NCBI RefSeq assembly: GCF_002531935.1 | Contig: NZ_NWSV01000024.1 | Coordinates: 1 to 64,000, forward strand | DNA: 64,000 nucleotides | Source: Rhizobium chutanense | Lineage (GTDB): Bacteria > Pseudomonadota > Alphaproteobacteria > Rhizobiales > Rhizobiaceae | Reading direction: 5' to 3' | Shown here: positions 43,921 to 52,256 of the stretch, in pieces | Position numbering within the stretch: position 1 is the stretch's first letter | How the letters are laid out: the number at the start of each line of letters is the position of its first letter | Notes under the pieces: generated by a model | Seen by the model: only the letters and a program-made list of their open reading frames with translations | Databases searched by the model: none | Told to the model about the DNA's origin: nothing | Made by a program: the position numbers and the translations under genes

Positions 43921-45527
43921 GATTGCAGCGCGGTATCGCCCCAGTTCGAGACGGCCCAGCGCGGATTGTTCGAGACGTTGAGCACGTTATCGCGCGCAAC
44001 GGTGATGAACCCCCATTCCGCGACGTTGATCAGCGGCAGATCGGCGACGACGAGCTGTTGGAACTTGCGGTAGAGATCGGTGCGCGCCGCCGTGTCGACG
44101 GTCTCTGAGGCCTGCTTGATGATCTTGTCGAGCTCCGGATTGACGTAGCCGCCCTGATTGGAAAAGGGCACGCCGTCGGGTGTGCCGGACTGAACGAGAA
44201 TGGTGGTGGAGATCGCCGGGTCGCCGCGGAAGACCGGCGGACCGACGGCAAGATCGAAATCATGGTCGGTATAGACAGCCTTCTGGTGCGCGGCCGCATC
44301 GGCATTGACGATCTCGGCATTAATGCCGATGACGGCAAGCGCCTGGCGCAGGTAATCGCCGAACTGCCGGGTCTCGTTGAAATAGGGCGCGGGGCGCAGC
44401 TTCAGCGAGAAGCGGTTGCCATCAGGCCCTTGTTTATACCCGGCCTTGTCGAGAATATCGTTGGCGGCGGCGGGGTCGAACGCATAGGTCGCGACATCGG
44501 ATGTATAGAATTCCGGCGCATTTTTCGGCACCGGGCCGGTCGAAGCCGTGGCGTAACCGAGGAAGATCGTATCGACCACGAATTTCTTGTCGATCACCTG
44601 CGCGATCGCCTGGCGGACTCTCAGATCGGCGAGCTCCTTGCGGCGGTGATTGATCTCGACGACAAGCTGGTAGGTCAAGGCCTCATAACCCTTGGAGATC
44701 ACCTTGATGCCCTCGACCTTGGAGATGCGGTCGAGATCGGCAAGCGGCACCGCCGAGAAGGCGGCAAGCTGGATTTCGTCGGCTTCGAGTGCCGCACCCG
44801 CCGACGCGCGGTCGGGCAGCACGCGGAAGACGATCTCGTCGAGCTTCGGCTGATCCTCGCCCCAGTAGTTCTCATTGCGTGTCAGCCGGTAATATTCGCC
44901 GGGCTTGTATTCGGCGAATTTGAACGGGCCGGTGCCGACGAGCGTGTTGTTGGCCGGATTGGTGGCGATATCGCTGCCGTCGAAAATATGCTTGGCGACG
45001 ACGCTGGAGACGACAGGCAGGGCATTGCGGATGAGCTGGAACGGCGTCGGCTTGGAGAAGCGGAAGATGGCGGTGTAATCGTCGGGGGTATCGACGGCTT
45101 CGAGATTGGCAAAGACCAGCCGGCCGAGATTCTGCAGCGGCTTCCAGATATTGAGGGCGGAAAAGGCGACATCGAGTGAGGTGAACGGCTTGCCGTCGTG
45201 CCAGGTGACGCCGTCGCGCAGCTTGAAGGTGACGGAGAGGCCGTCGGGCGAGCCCTCCCAGGAGGTGGCAAGACGCGGCGCAAGCCCGTCCTTACTGTCG
45301 AACGAGGCCTCGGCCAACGGTTCGATCACCTTGCTGGCGATGAAGAAGACGCCGTTCGAGGCGACGATGGCGGGATTGAGATTCTTCGGCTCGGAATCGG
45401 CCGCGACGACCAGCCGGCCGCCGCTTGGCGCGGCCTGCGCGAGGGCTCGCCGGGTGAGCGCCGTCGAGGCGAGGAGGAGGGCGCTGCCCTTCATCAGCGT
45501 GCGCCGCGAGATTTCTGGAATGGTCAT
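43917..45527 (-). CDS. ABC transporter substrate-binding protein, family 5 (DppA/OppA/NikA class), Tat signal
   Basis: A 536-residue solute receptor. The N-terminus has a twin-arginine signal (SRRTLMKGSALLLASTALTRRALAQA), so it is probably exported folded through Tat. The motif FKLRDGVTWHDGKPFTSLDVAFSA is typical of family 5. The start is the ATG after AGGAGGGCGC; a longer frame begins at 45578. It opens the five-gene transporter operon. Because this class binds peptides, nickel, opines and sulfur compounds alike, the ligand is open; the neighbouring monooxygenases favour an organosulfur or amino compound. Confidence 0.88.
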   Translation of the reverse strand: MTIPEISRRTLMKGSALLLASTALTRRALAQAAPSGGRLVVAADSEPKNLNPAIVASNGVFFIASKVIEPLAEASFDSKDGLAPRLATSWEGSPDGLSVTFKLRDGVTWHDGKPFTSLDVAFSALNIWKPLQNLGRLVFANLEAVDTPDDYTAIFRFSKPTPFQLIRNALPVVSSVVAKHIFDGSDIATNPANNTLVGTGPFKFAEYKPGEYYRLTRNENYWGEDQPKLDEIVFRVLPDRASAGAALEADEIQLAAFSAVPLADLDRISKVEGIKVISKGYEALTYQLVVEINHRRKELADLRVRQAIAQVIDKKFVVDTIFLGYATASTGPVPKNAPEFYTSDVATYAFDPAAANDILDKAGYKQGPDGNRFSLKLRPAPYFNETRQFGDYLRQALAVIGINAEIVNADAAAHQKAVYTDHDFDLAVGPPVFRGDPAISTTILVQSGTPDGVPFSNQGGYVNPELDKIIKQASETVDTAARTDLYRKFQQLVVADLPLINVAEWGFITVARDNVLNVSNNPRWAVSNWGDTALQS

Positions 45528-45651
45528 GCGCCCTCCTGCTCGATCGAATTCCGAGCGCCCATATTCAGGGCGAAACACCGGTTGTCACAGAGATTAAATT
45601 CGAATGATCGGGCCGGGCGAGATATTTTTTGTCACCCAACCATTATTTTAT

Positions 45652-47049
45652 TCAACCGCTGGCGGCGATACGTGTGGGCTCGCTGAAGAGATTGCGATAG
45701 GCCGCGCCCGGATGCGGTGCAGCAAGCCGCGGCCCTTTACCGCCAAGCTTCTCCCGCAGCGTTCCCTTGGTATAGTCGGTCTTGTAGACGCCGCGTTTCT
45801 GCAGTTCCGGCACCAGCAGATCGACCGCATCCTCGAAACTCTCGGGCGTCACGGCATAGGCAAGGTTGAAGCCGTCGACATCGGTGTCTTCGATCCATTC
45901 CTGCATGAGATCGGCGACCGTCTGCGGCGAGCCGACAAAAACCGGGCCGAAACCGCCGACGCCGACCCAGTCGGCCATTTCGCGCACCGTCCATTCCTTG
46001 GTGGGATCGATGGTGGTGAAGGTCTCGACAGCCGATTGCACCGCATTGGTATGACGGTGCCGCAGCACTTCGTCCGGCCCGAACTGGCCGAAATCGATGC
46101 CGGTCCAGCCGGAGATCAGCGTCAGCGCGCCTTCGAAGGAGGCGTATTTGCGGTATTCATTGAACTTCCGCTGCGCCTCCGCATCGGTTTCGCCGAGGAT
46201 CACGGTCTGCAGGTTGAAGGCGAGAATTTCGCGCGGATTGCGGCCGACGCGTTCGGCCGCCTCGCGGACATTGGCGACGTAGCGCTTCAGTACGGCTTTC
46301 GACGGCGATGCGACGAAGATGCATTCGGCATGGGCACCGGCGAAATCCTTGCCGCGGCTGGAGGCGCCTGCCTGATAGAGCACAGGCGTACGCTGCGGCG
46401 AGGGTTCGCTCAAGTGAATGCCGGGCACGTTGAAATGCTTGCCGGCATGACCGATCGGATGGACCTTGTCGGGATGGGTGAAGATGCCGGTTTCGCGGTC
46501 GCGCACGATGGCACCATCCTCCCAGCTTCCCTCCCAAAGTTTGTAGCAGACCTCGAGATATTCCTCGGCAAGGTCGTAACGGTCGTCATGCCTGGTCTGC
46601 GCCGGCTGGCCGATATTGAGCGCGCCGCTGTTGAGGTAGGAGGTGACGATATTCCAGCCGACACGGCCCTTGGTCAGATGGTCGAGGGTCGAGATGCGGC
46701 GGGCGAAGGTGTAGGGATGCTCGAAGGAGAGCGATGCCGTCAGGCCGAAGCCGAGATGCTCGGTCTCGTAGGCCATGGTCGGGATCAACTGCAGCGGATC
46801 GTTGACCGGCACCTGTGCGGAATGACGCAGGGCGGCATCGACATTGCCGTTCAGCACGTCATAGACGCCGAGCACGTCGGCGATGAACAAGCCATCGAAC
46901 TTGCCGCGCTCCAGCGTCTTTGCCAGATGCACCCAGTAGTCGAGATCCTTGTAGGTCCAGGACTTGTCACGCGGATGGCGCCAGAGCCCCGGCGACTGGT
47001 GTCCGACGCAATTCATGTCGAAGGCATTCAGCCTGATTTCGCGGGTCAT
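45652..47049 (-). CDS. FMN-dependent monooxygenase, NtaA/SnaA/DszA family
   Basis: A 465-residue LLM-class flavoprotein, clearly paralogous to the 1949-3307 gene (shared FDMNCVGH, GLWxHPRD, DHLTKGRxGWNIVT and QAGASxRGxDFA segments). It needs reduced FMN from a partner reductase not seen here. It follows the ribose-type permease by 17 bases with AAGGAAGAAAGAC before its ATG, so it is co-transcribed with that transporter. Likely role: oxidative cleavage (C-S or C-N) of the imported compound. Confidence 0.87.
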   Translation of the reverse strand: MTREIRLNAFDMNCVGHQSPGLWRHPRDKSWTYKDLDYWVHLAKTLERGKFDGLFIADVLGVYDVLNGNVDAALRHSAQVPVNDPLQLIPTMAYETEHLGFGLTASLSFEHPYTFARRISTLDHLTKGRVGWNIVTSYLNSGALNIGQPAQTRHDDRYDLAEEYLEVCYKLWEGSWEDGAIVRDRETGIFTHPDKVHPIGHAGKHFNVPGIHLSEPSPQRTPVLYQAGASSRGKDFAGAHAECIFVASPSKAVLKRYVANVREAAERVGRNPREILAFNLQTVILGETDAEAQRKFNEYRKYASFEGALTLISGWTGIDFGQFGPDEVLRHRHTNAVQSAVETFTTIDPTKEWTVREMADWVGVGGFGPVFVGSPQTVADLMQEWIEDTDVDGFNLAYAVTPESFEDAVDLLVPELQKRGVYKTDYTKGTLREKLGGKGPRLAAPHPGAAYRNLFSEPTRIAASG

Positions 47050-47066
47050 GTCTTTCTTCCTTGGAA

Positions 47067-48128
47067 TTAGGGATTGCTGCGGCCGAGGCCGTAAGTCAGC
47101 GCCAAGGCTCCGACGAGCACGGCGCCTTTGACGAAATCCTGGGTGTAATAGGGGGCGTTCAGCATGGTGAGACCGTTCAAGAGCACACCGACGAAGACAG
47201 CGCCAGCAATGGTGCCGAGCACGTTCGGACGCCTGAGATTGAGGACGGCAAAACCGATCAGCGCGGCGGCGACCGAATCCATCAGCAGCGAGCCGCCGGA
47301 GGAGACATCGCCGCGGCCGACGCGGGCGGCAATGACGATGCCGCCGAGCGAGGCCAGCGTGCCCGACAGCACATAGGCGAGCGTCTTCAGCCTGACGGTC
47401 GAAGCCCCGGCAAGCCGGGTCGCGACCTCATTTCCGCCGGTCGCAAACAGCAGCCGGCCGATGCGGGTGCGCTCGGTCAGGATGAAAAGGAGAACGGCAA
47501 CGGCTGCCATCAGCACCACTGATACCGGTAGCGTGCCGAAAATGCTGTAGCGGCCGATCAGCAGGAAGGCCGGGTCATAGGCGCCGGTCGCCTTCGATCC
47601 GTCAGGCAGGGTGAGGCCCGCCGAGATCGAGCGGCCGGCGGTGGGGATCAGCTGCAGGCCGGACAGCAGGAACATCATCGCCAGCGTCGCCAGGAGATCC
47701 GGCACCTTCAGGCGGACGATCAGGAAAGCGTTGACGAGGCCGACCAGGGCACCGAAGGCGAGCACCAGCGGCACCGTCGCATAAGCATCGAGGTGCCAGA
47801 CGATCATCGCATAACTCGCCGCCATCACGCTCGATGCGGCGACCGCGCCGATCGACAGGTCGAAACCGCCGACAGCCAGCGTCACGGTGACGCCGGCGCC
47901 AAGAATGGCGACGACCGACACTGCCTGCAGGATGCTCATCAGATTGGCGATATTGATGAAGGCGGGCTCGGCGATGGTGAAGCCGACGACGAGAGCCGCC
48001 AGCAGGATGAACACCGCGCCCGCCCGGAGGAACGCTCCGAAAGCGGCGAGACGGCTGCTGCCCGATTGCGGCGATGCCTTTGGCCGGGCGCTTGCCTGCG
48101 GCAGGGTTTCTTCGTCGATCGTGGTCAT
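47067..48128 (-). CDS. Ribose-type ABC transporter permease (RbsC class)
   Basis: A 353-residue permease with about ten hydrophobic spans and the class motif GGFDLSIGAVAASSVMAASY. The GNEVATRLAGASTVRLKTLAYVLSG segment is typical of RbsC. The ATG overlaps the ATPase stop by four bases. The encoded N-terminus is a ~30-residue hydrophilic tail. Its operon partner is a monooxygenase rather than a sugar kinase or isomerase, which is unusual for this transporter class. Confidence 0.88.
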   Translation of the reverse strand: MTTIDEETLPQASARPKASPQSGSSRLAAFGAFLRAGAVFILLAALVVGFTIAEPAFINIANLMSILQAVSVVAILGAGVTVTLAVGGFDLSIGAVAASSVMAASYAMIVWHLDAYATVPLVLAFGALVGLVNAFLIVRLKVPDLLATLAMMFLLSGLQLIPTAGRSISAGLTLPDGSKATGAYDPAFLLIGRYSIFGTLPVSVVLMAAVAVLLFILTERTRIGRLLFATGGNEVATRLAGASTVRLKTLAYVLSGTLASLGGIVIAARVGRGDVSSGGSLLMDSVAAALIGFAVLNLRRPNVLGTIAGAVFVGVLLNGLTMLNAPYYTQDFVKGAVLVGALALTYGLGRSNP

Positions 48129-49609
48129 GCGGATATTCCCTGGATTGCGGAGGCAAGCGCGGCTCCGTCTGCCGCGGGCCTCAACACGTGGTGGTCGATG
48201 ACGAGAATGCGGTCGGCCACTTCATAGGCCTCCTCCGGGTCGGAGGTGGCGATCAGCGTCGCCCGGTCGGTGCGGGCACGGATTGCCCGGATGATGTCGT
48301 GCCGGGCGCCGACATCGACGCCCTGGAAAGGTTCGTCGAGCAGCAGCAGCCGGCTCGGCTCCGCTTCCCAACGGGCGATCACCGCCTTCTGCTGGTTGCC
48401 GCCGGAGAGCGACCAGACCGAGGCGAGGGGACCGACGGCCTTGATGCCGAGGCGGGCGATCGCTTGCTCGGCCTCGCGTCGCTCGCGGCCGCCGACCAGG
48501 AAGCCGCTGGGATACCATGTGCCGAGATGCGGCAGGCTGATCGTTGCCGACAGCGAATGGCCGGGCCATGCCGGCGGCATCAGCGAGGAACGATGCCGGT
48601 CCTCGGCTGCCATGGCGACACCCGCGGCGATCGCGTCGGCCGCACTTTTCGGCCGATACGGCCGGCCGTCGAGGAACATCGCACCACGGCCAAGCGCCGT
48701 CACGCCGAAGATCGCCTGGAGCAGCCGGCTTTTGCCGGCGCCGAGCACACCGGTCACCGCCACCACCTCGCCCTCATGCAATGAGAGATCGAAGGGCGCA
48801 GCGTCAGGGAGCAGGCTGATATCCCGCATCTCGAAAATCGCCGGACCGGCCGCCGGCCGCGCATCCGGCCGGGCGGCATCCAGTCTGCGGCCGATCATCG
48901 TCTCGATGGCGCTGGAAAAATCGATCGGCCGCGCGAAGGTGCCAACGACGCGACCGCCGCGCATGACGAGCGCACGGTCGGCGATGGCTTCGAGATCGGC
49001 GGTGCGGTGCGAGATGTAGAGGATGGCCAGACCGCGTTGGCGCAGGCCGAGAAGAATGTCGAACAGGCGGCGGCTTTCCTCTCCGGAAAGGCTTGCCGTC
49101 GGCTCGTCGAGGATGAGCAGATCGGCGCGGTTGGCAAGCGCACGGGCAATCGCCACCAGTTGCCGATCGGCGCTGCTGAGTTCGCCGAAATCACGATCGA
49201 GCGGCAGGCTGAAGCCGGCGGCATCGAGCATTGCCTGCGCCGCACGGCGGATGCCGGCGCGGGAGACGAGAAAGGGCGTGCTGCGATCGGCGAACCGGTT
49301 GAGCAGCAGGGCATCGGCAACGCTCAGACCGGCCGCGCCGACGAGATCCGTCGATTGATGCACGGTGACGACACCGGCCTTTGCCGCCTCGGCCGGGCTG
49401 CGCGGCGCAAACGGGCGGCCATCGAGGCTGACCGTGCCGCCATCGGCTGGAAGCACGCCGGAAAGGATCTTGACCAGCGTCGATTTGCCGGCGCCGTTTG
49501 CCCCCATCAGCGCCACGATCTCACCGCGCTCCATCGAAAGATCGGCACCGGCCAACGCCCGCGTCGACCCGAAACTGCGGGTGATATTGTCAATGTAAAG
49601 AAGCGGCAT
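48125..49609 (-). CDS. Ribose-type ABC transporter ATPase (RbsA class)
   Basis: A 494-residue double ATPase. The first domain has Walker A GANGAGKSTL, a degenerate signature (LSSADRQLVAIARAL instead of LSVGQQQ) and Walker B LLILDEPTASLSG. The second has GVLGAGKSR, an intact LSGGNQQKAVIARW and LLLLDEPFQGVD. It drives the RbsC-type permease. The start has only a weak GGACATG upstream. It is divergent from the binding-protein gene with a 235-bp spacer, so the transporter is split between two transcripts. Confidence 0.88.
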   Translation of the reverse strand: MPLLYIDNITRSFGSTRALAGADLSMERGEIVALMGANGAGKSTLVKILSGVLPADGGTVSLDGRPFAPRSPAEAAKAGVVTVHQSTDLVGAAGLSVADALLLNRFADRSTPFLVSRAGIRRAAQAMLDAAGFSLPLDRDFGELSSADRQLVAIARALANRADLLILDEPTASLSGEESRRLFDILLGLRQRGLAILYISHRTADLEAIADRALVMRGGRVVGTFARPIDFSSAIETMIGRRLDAARPDARPAAGPAIFEMRDISLLPDAAPFDLSLHEGEVVAVTGVLGAGKSRLLQAIFGVTALGRGAMFLDGRPYRPKSAADAIAAGVAMAAEDRHRSSLMPPAWPGHSLSATISLPHLGTWYPSGFLVGGRERREAEQAIARLGIKAVGPLASVWSLSGGNQQKAVIARWEAEPSRLLLLDEPFQGVDVGARHDIIRAIRARTDRATLIATSDPEEAYEVADRILVIDHHVLRPAADGAALASAIQGISA

Positions 49610-49743
49610 CGATCATGTCCGGGACTGCATATGAAGCCGGAGTGTGCCCTGTGGGGGCGGTCGGACTCCAGGCACGCCTTTCCCTTACAAACTGTTCTCG
49701 GGAAACAAAGAATCTCCCGCAGCCCGCAAAATCGGATCATTTA

Positions 49744-49762
49744 CTCTACTAAAAACATAGAG
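49744..49762. promoter_or_regulatory. TCTA-N9-TAGA dyad in the divergent transporter promoter
   Basis: CTCTA (49744-49748) and TAGAG (49758-49762) form a dyad with a 9-base spacer in the AT-rich middle of the 49610-49844 spacer. The arrangement contains a T-N11-A core as bound by LysR-type regulators. A TCTA-N9-TAGA dyad of the same geometry lies ahead of the 52257-53474 gene. Flanking ATCGGAT and ATCCGAT add a wider inverted repeat. Confidence 0.45.
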
Positions 49763-49844
49763 ATTATATCTAAATAATCCGATGCGTCGCGAGGGCTGCC
49801 AGACCTGTCAGACGACGCTTTCGTTTGCTAGAAGGAACGCGACG

Positions 49845-50891
49845 ATGAAATCCCTCGCACGGCTTGCACTGTCTGCCGCCGTCATTCCGTTCATTTTCAG
49901 TCAAGGCGCAAAAGCCGACGGCCTGTCCGGCGCTCCGGCCCCCTTCGATAAGGGTGGCGTCAAGGTGGCTCTGATCAGCTATATCTCGGCCGGCGATTTC
50001 TTCCAGGCCTACCAGGCCGGTGCGGAAGCCCAGGCCAAGGCGCTTGATATCGACCTGCGCGTCTTCCCCGGTCGGCAGGACGCCGCCGAGCAGCGCGAGC
50101 AGATCCTGCAGGCGATCAATCTCGGCGTTTCCGGCATCGTCATCGACCACGGCCTGCCGGAATCGCTCGGCGATGTCGTGCAGCAGGCGCTCGACAAGGG
50201 CATCAAGGTCGTGGCCTTCGACGTCAACCTCAACAACCCGAAGATCCCGCAAGTCGAACAGAGCGACCACGAGCTTGCTTCGCTGGCGCTCGAACAGGTG
50301 GTGAAGGACAACGGCAAGGACTTCAAAGCCGGTTATGTCTATGTCGCGGGTTTTGCGCCGCTCGATCGCCGCAACGAGGTCTGGGACAAGTTCAAGTCGG
50401 AAAATAAGGGCGTCACCGAAAAGGCCCGTTTCGGCAATGTCAGCGACACGACCGCCACCTCGACCGCCGACCAGGCGAAGGCCGCACTCACCGCCAATCC
50501 CGATATATCGGTCGTCTTCGCTCCCTATGACGAATTCGCCCGCGGCGTGAAGCTCGCCGCCAACGACCTCGGCATCGCCAAAAAGCTCAAGATCTATTCG
50601 GCCGACGTCTCGACGGCCGATATCCAGGAGATCACCGAGGAGGGCAGCCCCTGGGTTGCGACCGTGGCGACCAATCCGGCCGTCGTCGGCGCCGTTTCCA
50701 TCCGCGCCGCAGCGCTTGAAATCGCCGGCCAGACGGTTCCGCATCAGATTACCGTGAAGCCGACGCTTCTGACGCAAGAAAGCCTGCGCGCGGCCAGCGT
50801 CAAGACGATCGAGGACCTGGCACAGAAGATCCCGGCCTTCAGCACGAGCGATGCGGCCACGGCGAGCTGGATTCCGGACAAGCTTTTCTAA
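49845..50891 (+). CDS. Ribose-type ABC transporter substrate-binding protein (RbsB class)
   Basis: A 348-residue periplasmic receptor of the RbsB/LuxP type. A Sec signal (MKSLARLALSAAVIPFIFSQGAKA) precedes VKVALISYISAGDFFQAYQAGAEAQAKALDIDLRVF. It serves the divergently encoded RbsA/RbsC pair. The ATG after GAAGGAACGCGACG is chosen over an earlier frame start. No sugar-processing gene accompanies it; instead a flavoprotein gene follows after a hairpin. The ligand may therefore be a non-sugar or a sulfur-bearing sugar. Confidence 0.87.
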   Translation: MKSLARLALSAAVIPFIFSQGAKADGLSGAPAPFDKGGVKVALISYISAGDFFQAYQAGAEAQAKALDIDLRVFPGRQDAAEQREQILQAINLGVSGIVIDHGLPESLGDVVQQALDKGIKVVAFDVNLNNPKIPQVEQSDHELASLALEQVVKDNGKDFKAGYVYVAGFAPLDRRNEVWDKFKSENKGVTEKARFGNVSDTTATSTADQAKAALTANPDISVVFAPYDEFARGVKLAANDLGIAKKLKIYSADVSTADIQEITEEGSPWVATVATNPAVVGAVSIRAAALEIAGQTVPHQITVKPTLLTQESLRAASVKTIEDLAQKIPAFSTSDAATASWIPDKLF

Positions 50892-50912
50892 GGAGGTCAC
50901 CTCTCGATCCTT

Positions 50913-50950
50913 CCGGCGGGAGCATCACGCTGCCGCCGGATCATCTTTTT
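50913..50950 (+). terminator. Hairpin with T-run between the binding-protein and flavoprotein genes
   Basis: CCGGCGG (50913-50919) pairs with CCGCCGG (50933-50939), with an inner AGC/GCT stem and ATCAC loop, followed by ATCATCTTTTT. It is a good partial terminator within the operon, so the binding protein would be made in excess of the flavoprotein. Confidence 0.6.
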
Positions 50951-50969
50951 GCAGAATTGGAGTTCCGCC

Positions 50970-52178
50970 ATGAGCCAATCCAATGTGATCTTCGCGGCCA
51001 GTCGCAACCCGACACGCGAAGACCTCTTTGCCCGCGCCGAGGAAATCTCGGCCGATCTTTCCCGGCGTGCCGCCGATCTTGATCGCGAAGGCCGTCCCCC
51101 GCTTGCCGAGATCATCAAACTGAAGAATGCCGGCCTGCTCAACGCGCTGCATCCCGCCAGCATCGGCGGCGGCGGTCTCGACTGGGTCGACGGGCTGAAG
51201 CTGGTGCGCATTCTTGCCCGCGGCGAGAGCTCGATCGGCCAGCTGCTCGGCTACCACTATGTCAACAGCCAGTACATCTATTGGGCGCTCGATGCCGCAC
51301 GCGCCCATGCACTGGGCAGCGAGACTGTCGCCAGGAACCTCTATTGGGGTGCGGCCGTCAATCCACGCGATCCCGGACTGGTGCTGACCCGCCGCGGCAA
51401 CGGCTATGTGCTGAACGGGCGCAAATCCTTTTCCACCGCGGCGCGGGTCTCCGACTATATCAACGCCAATGCGGCCCTCGACGACAAGATCGCCGGCTTC
51501 GCCGTGCCGACCAATCGCCCCGGCTATATCGCCAATGACGACTGGGACAATATCGGCCAGCGCCTGTCCGACAGCGGCAGTGTCGAGTTCCGCGACTTCC
51601 CCGTCTACGAGGAGGATTTCGTCGGCGCGCCGGCAGCACCCGACGCAGCGCCGCCTGTCTTGTCGACCTTCAACACGCCGTTCATCCAGCTGGTCTTCGT
51701 CAACTTCTATCTCGGCACCGCCGAAGGCGCGCTGCAGGCAGCCGTCGATTACGTCAGAACCACCACGCGGCCGTGGATCACCTCAGGCGTCGAGCGCGCC
51801 GCCGACGATCCCTATATCCTTGAGCGCGTCGGCGAATTCACCGCCGCGCTCAAGGCTTCGGCAGCTCTTGCCGACAGCGCCGCCTCTGCCGTGCAGGCGG
51901 GTCTTGCCCGCGGCCGCGACGTGACGGCGCGCGAGCGCGGCGAGGCGGCGGCGGAAGCCTATACCGCCAAGGTCCACGCCACCCATGTCTCGCTCGACAT
52001 CACCTCACGCGTCTTCGAGCTGACCGGCGCCCGCTCGACTGCCGACAAATACCGCTTCGACCGGTTCTGGCGCAATGTCCGCACCCACACGCTGCACGAC
52101 CCGGTCTTCTACAAGGCGAGGGAAGTCGGCGAATTCGTACTGAACGACCGGATACCGGAGGTCAGCCTCTACAGCTGA
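50970..52178 (+). CDS. Acyl-CoA dehydrogenase-like flavoprotein (SfnB/DszC group)
   Basis: A 402-residue protein with the acyl-CoA dehydrogenase fold. The N-terminal helical domain contains RAADLDREGRPPLAEIIKLKNAGLLNALHP. The FMN/FAD region has YVLNGRKSFSTAARVSDYI, and the C-terminal end RFWRNVRTHTLHDPVFYKAREVGEFVLN is the signature of the SfnB/DszC/desulfurisation monooxygenase group rather than true acyl-CoA dehydrogenases. Such enzymes use reduced flavin and O2 on organosulfur compounds. The start follows TTGGAGTTCCGCC. Confidence 0.85.
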   Translation: MSQSNVIFAASRNPTREDLFARAEEISADLSRRAADLDREGRPPLAEIIKLKNAGLLNALHPASIGGGGLDWVDGLKLVRILARGESSIGQLLGYHYVNSQYIYWALDAARAHALGSETVARNLYWGAAVNPRDPGLVLTRRGNGYVLNGRKSFSTAARVSDYINANAALDDKIAGFAVPTNRPGYIANDDWDNIGQRLSDSGSVEFRDFPVYEEDFVGAPAAPDAAPPVLSTFNTPFIQLVFVNFYLGTAEGALQAAVDYVRTTTRPWITSGVERAADDPYILERVGEFTAALKASAALADSAASAVQAGLARGRDVTARERGEAAAEAYTAKVHATHVSLDITSRVFELTGARSTADKYRFDRFWRNVRTHTLHDPVFYKAREVGEFVLNDRIPEVSLYS

Positions 52179-52200
52179 GGCGACCGTTATTCGCAAAAGC

Positions 52201-52240
52201 AAAAACCCCACCGCCGGCGTCGGCGGTGGGGTTTTCTTTT
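52201..52240. terminator. Strong bidirectional intrinsic terminator
   Basis: CCCCACCGCCG (52206-52216) and CGGCGGTGGGG (52221-52231) form a perfect 11-bp stem with a GCGT loop. TTTTCTTTT follows on the plus strand, and AAAAGCAAAAA precedes it, giving a T-run on the minus strand. It ends both convergent flavoprotein genes. Confidence 0.92.
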
Positions 52241-52256
52241 TGAAGCGACGAGAATT

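Noticed and set aside
42059..43999. 646-codon minus-strand frame spanning both peptide-type permease genes
   Set aside because: Only the part from 42889 down is real (DppC-type). The upstream part is an out-of-frame reading of the DppB-type gene.
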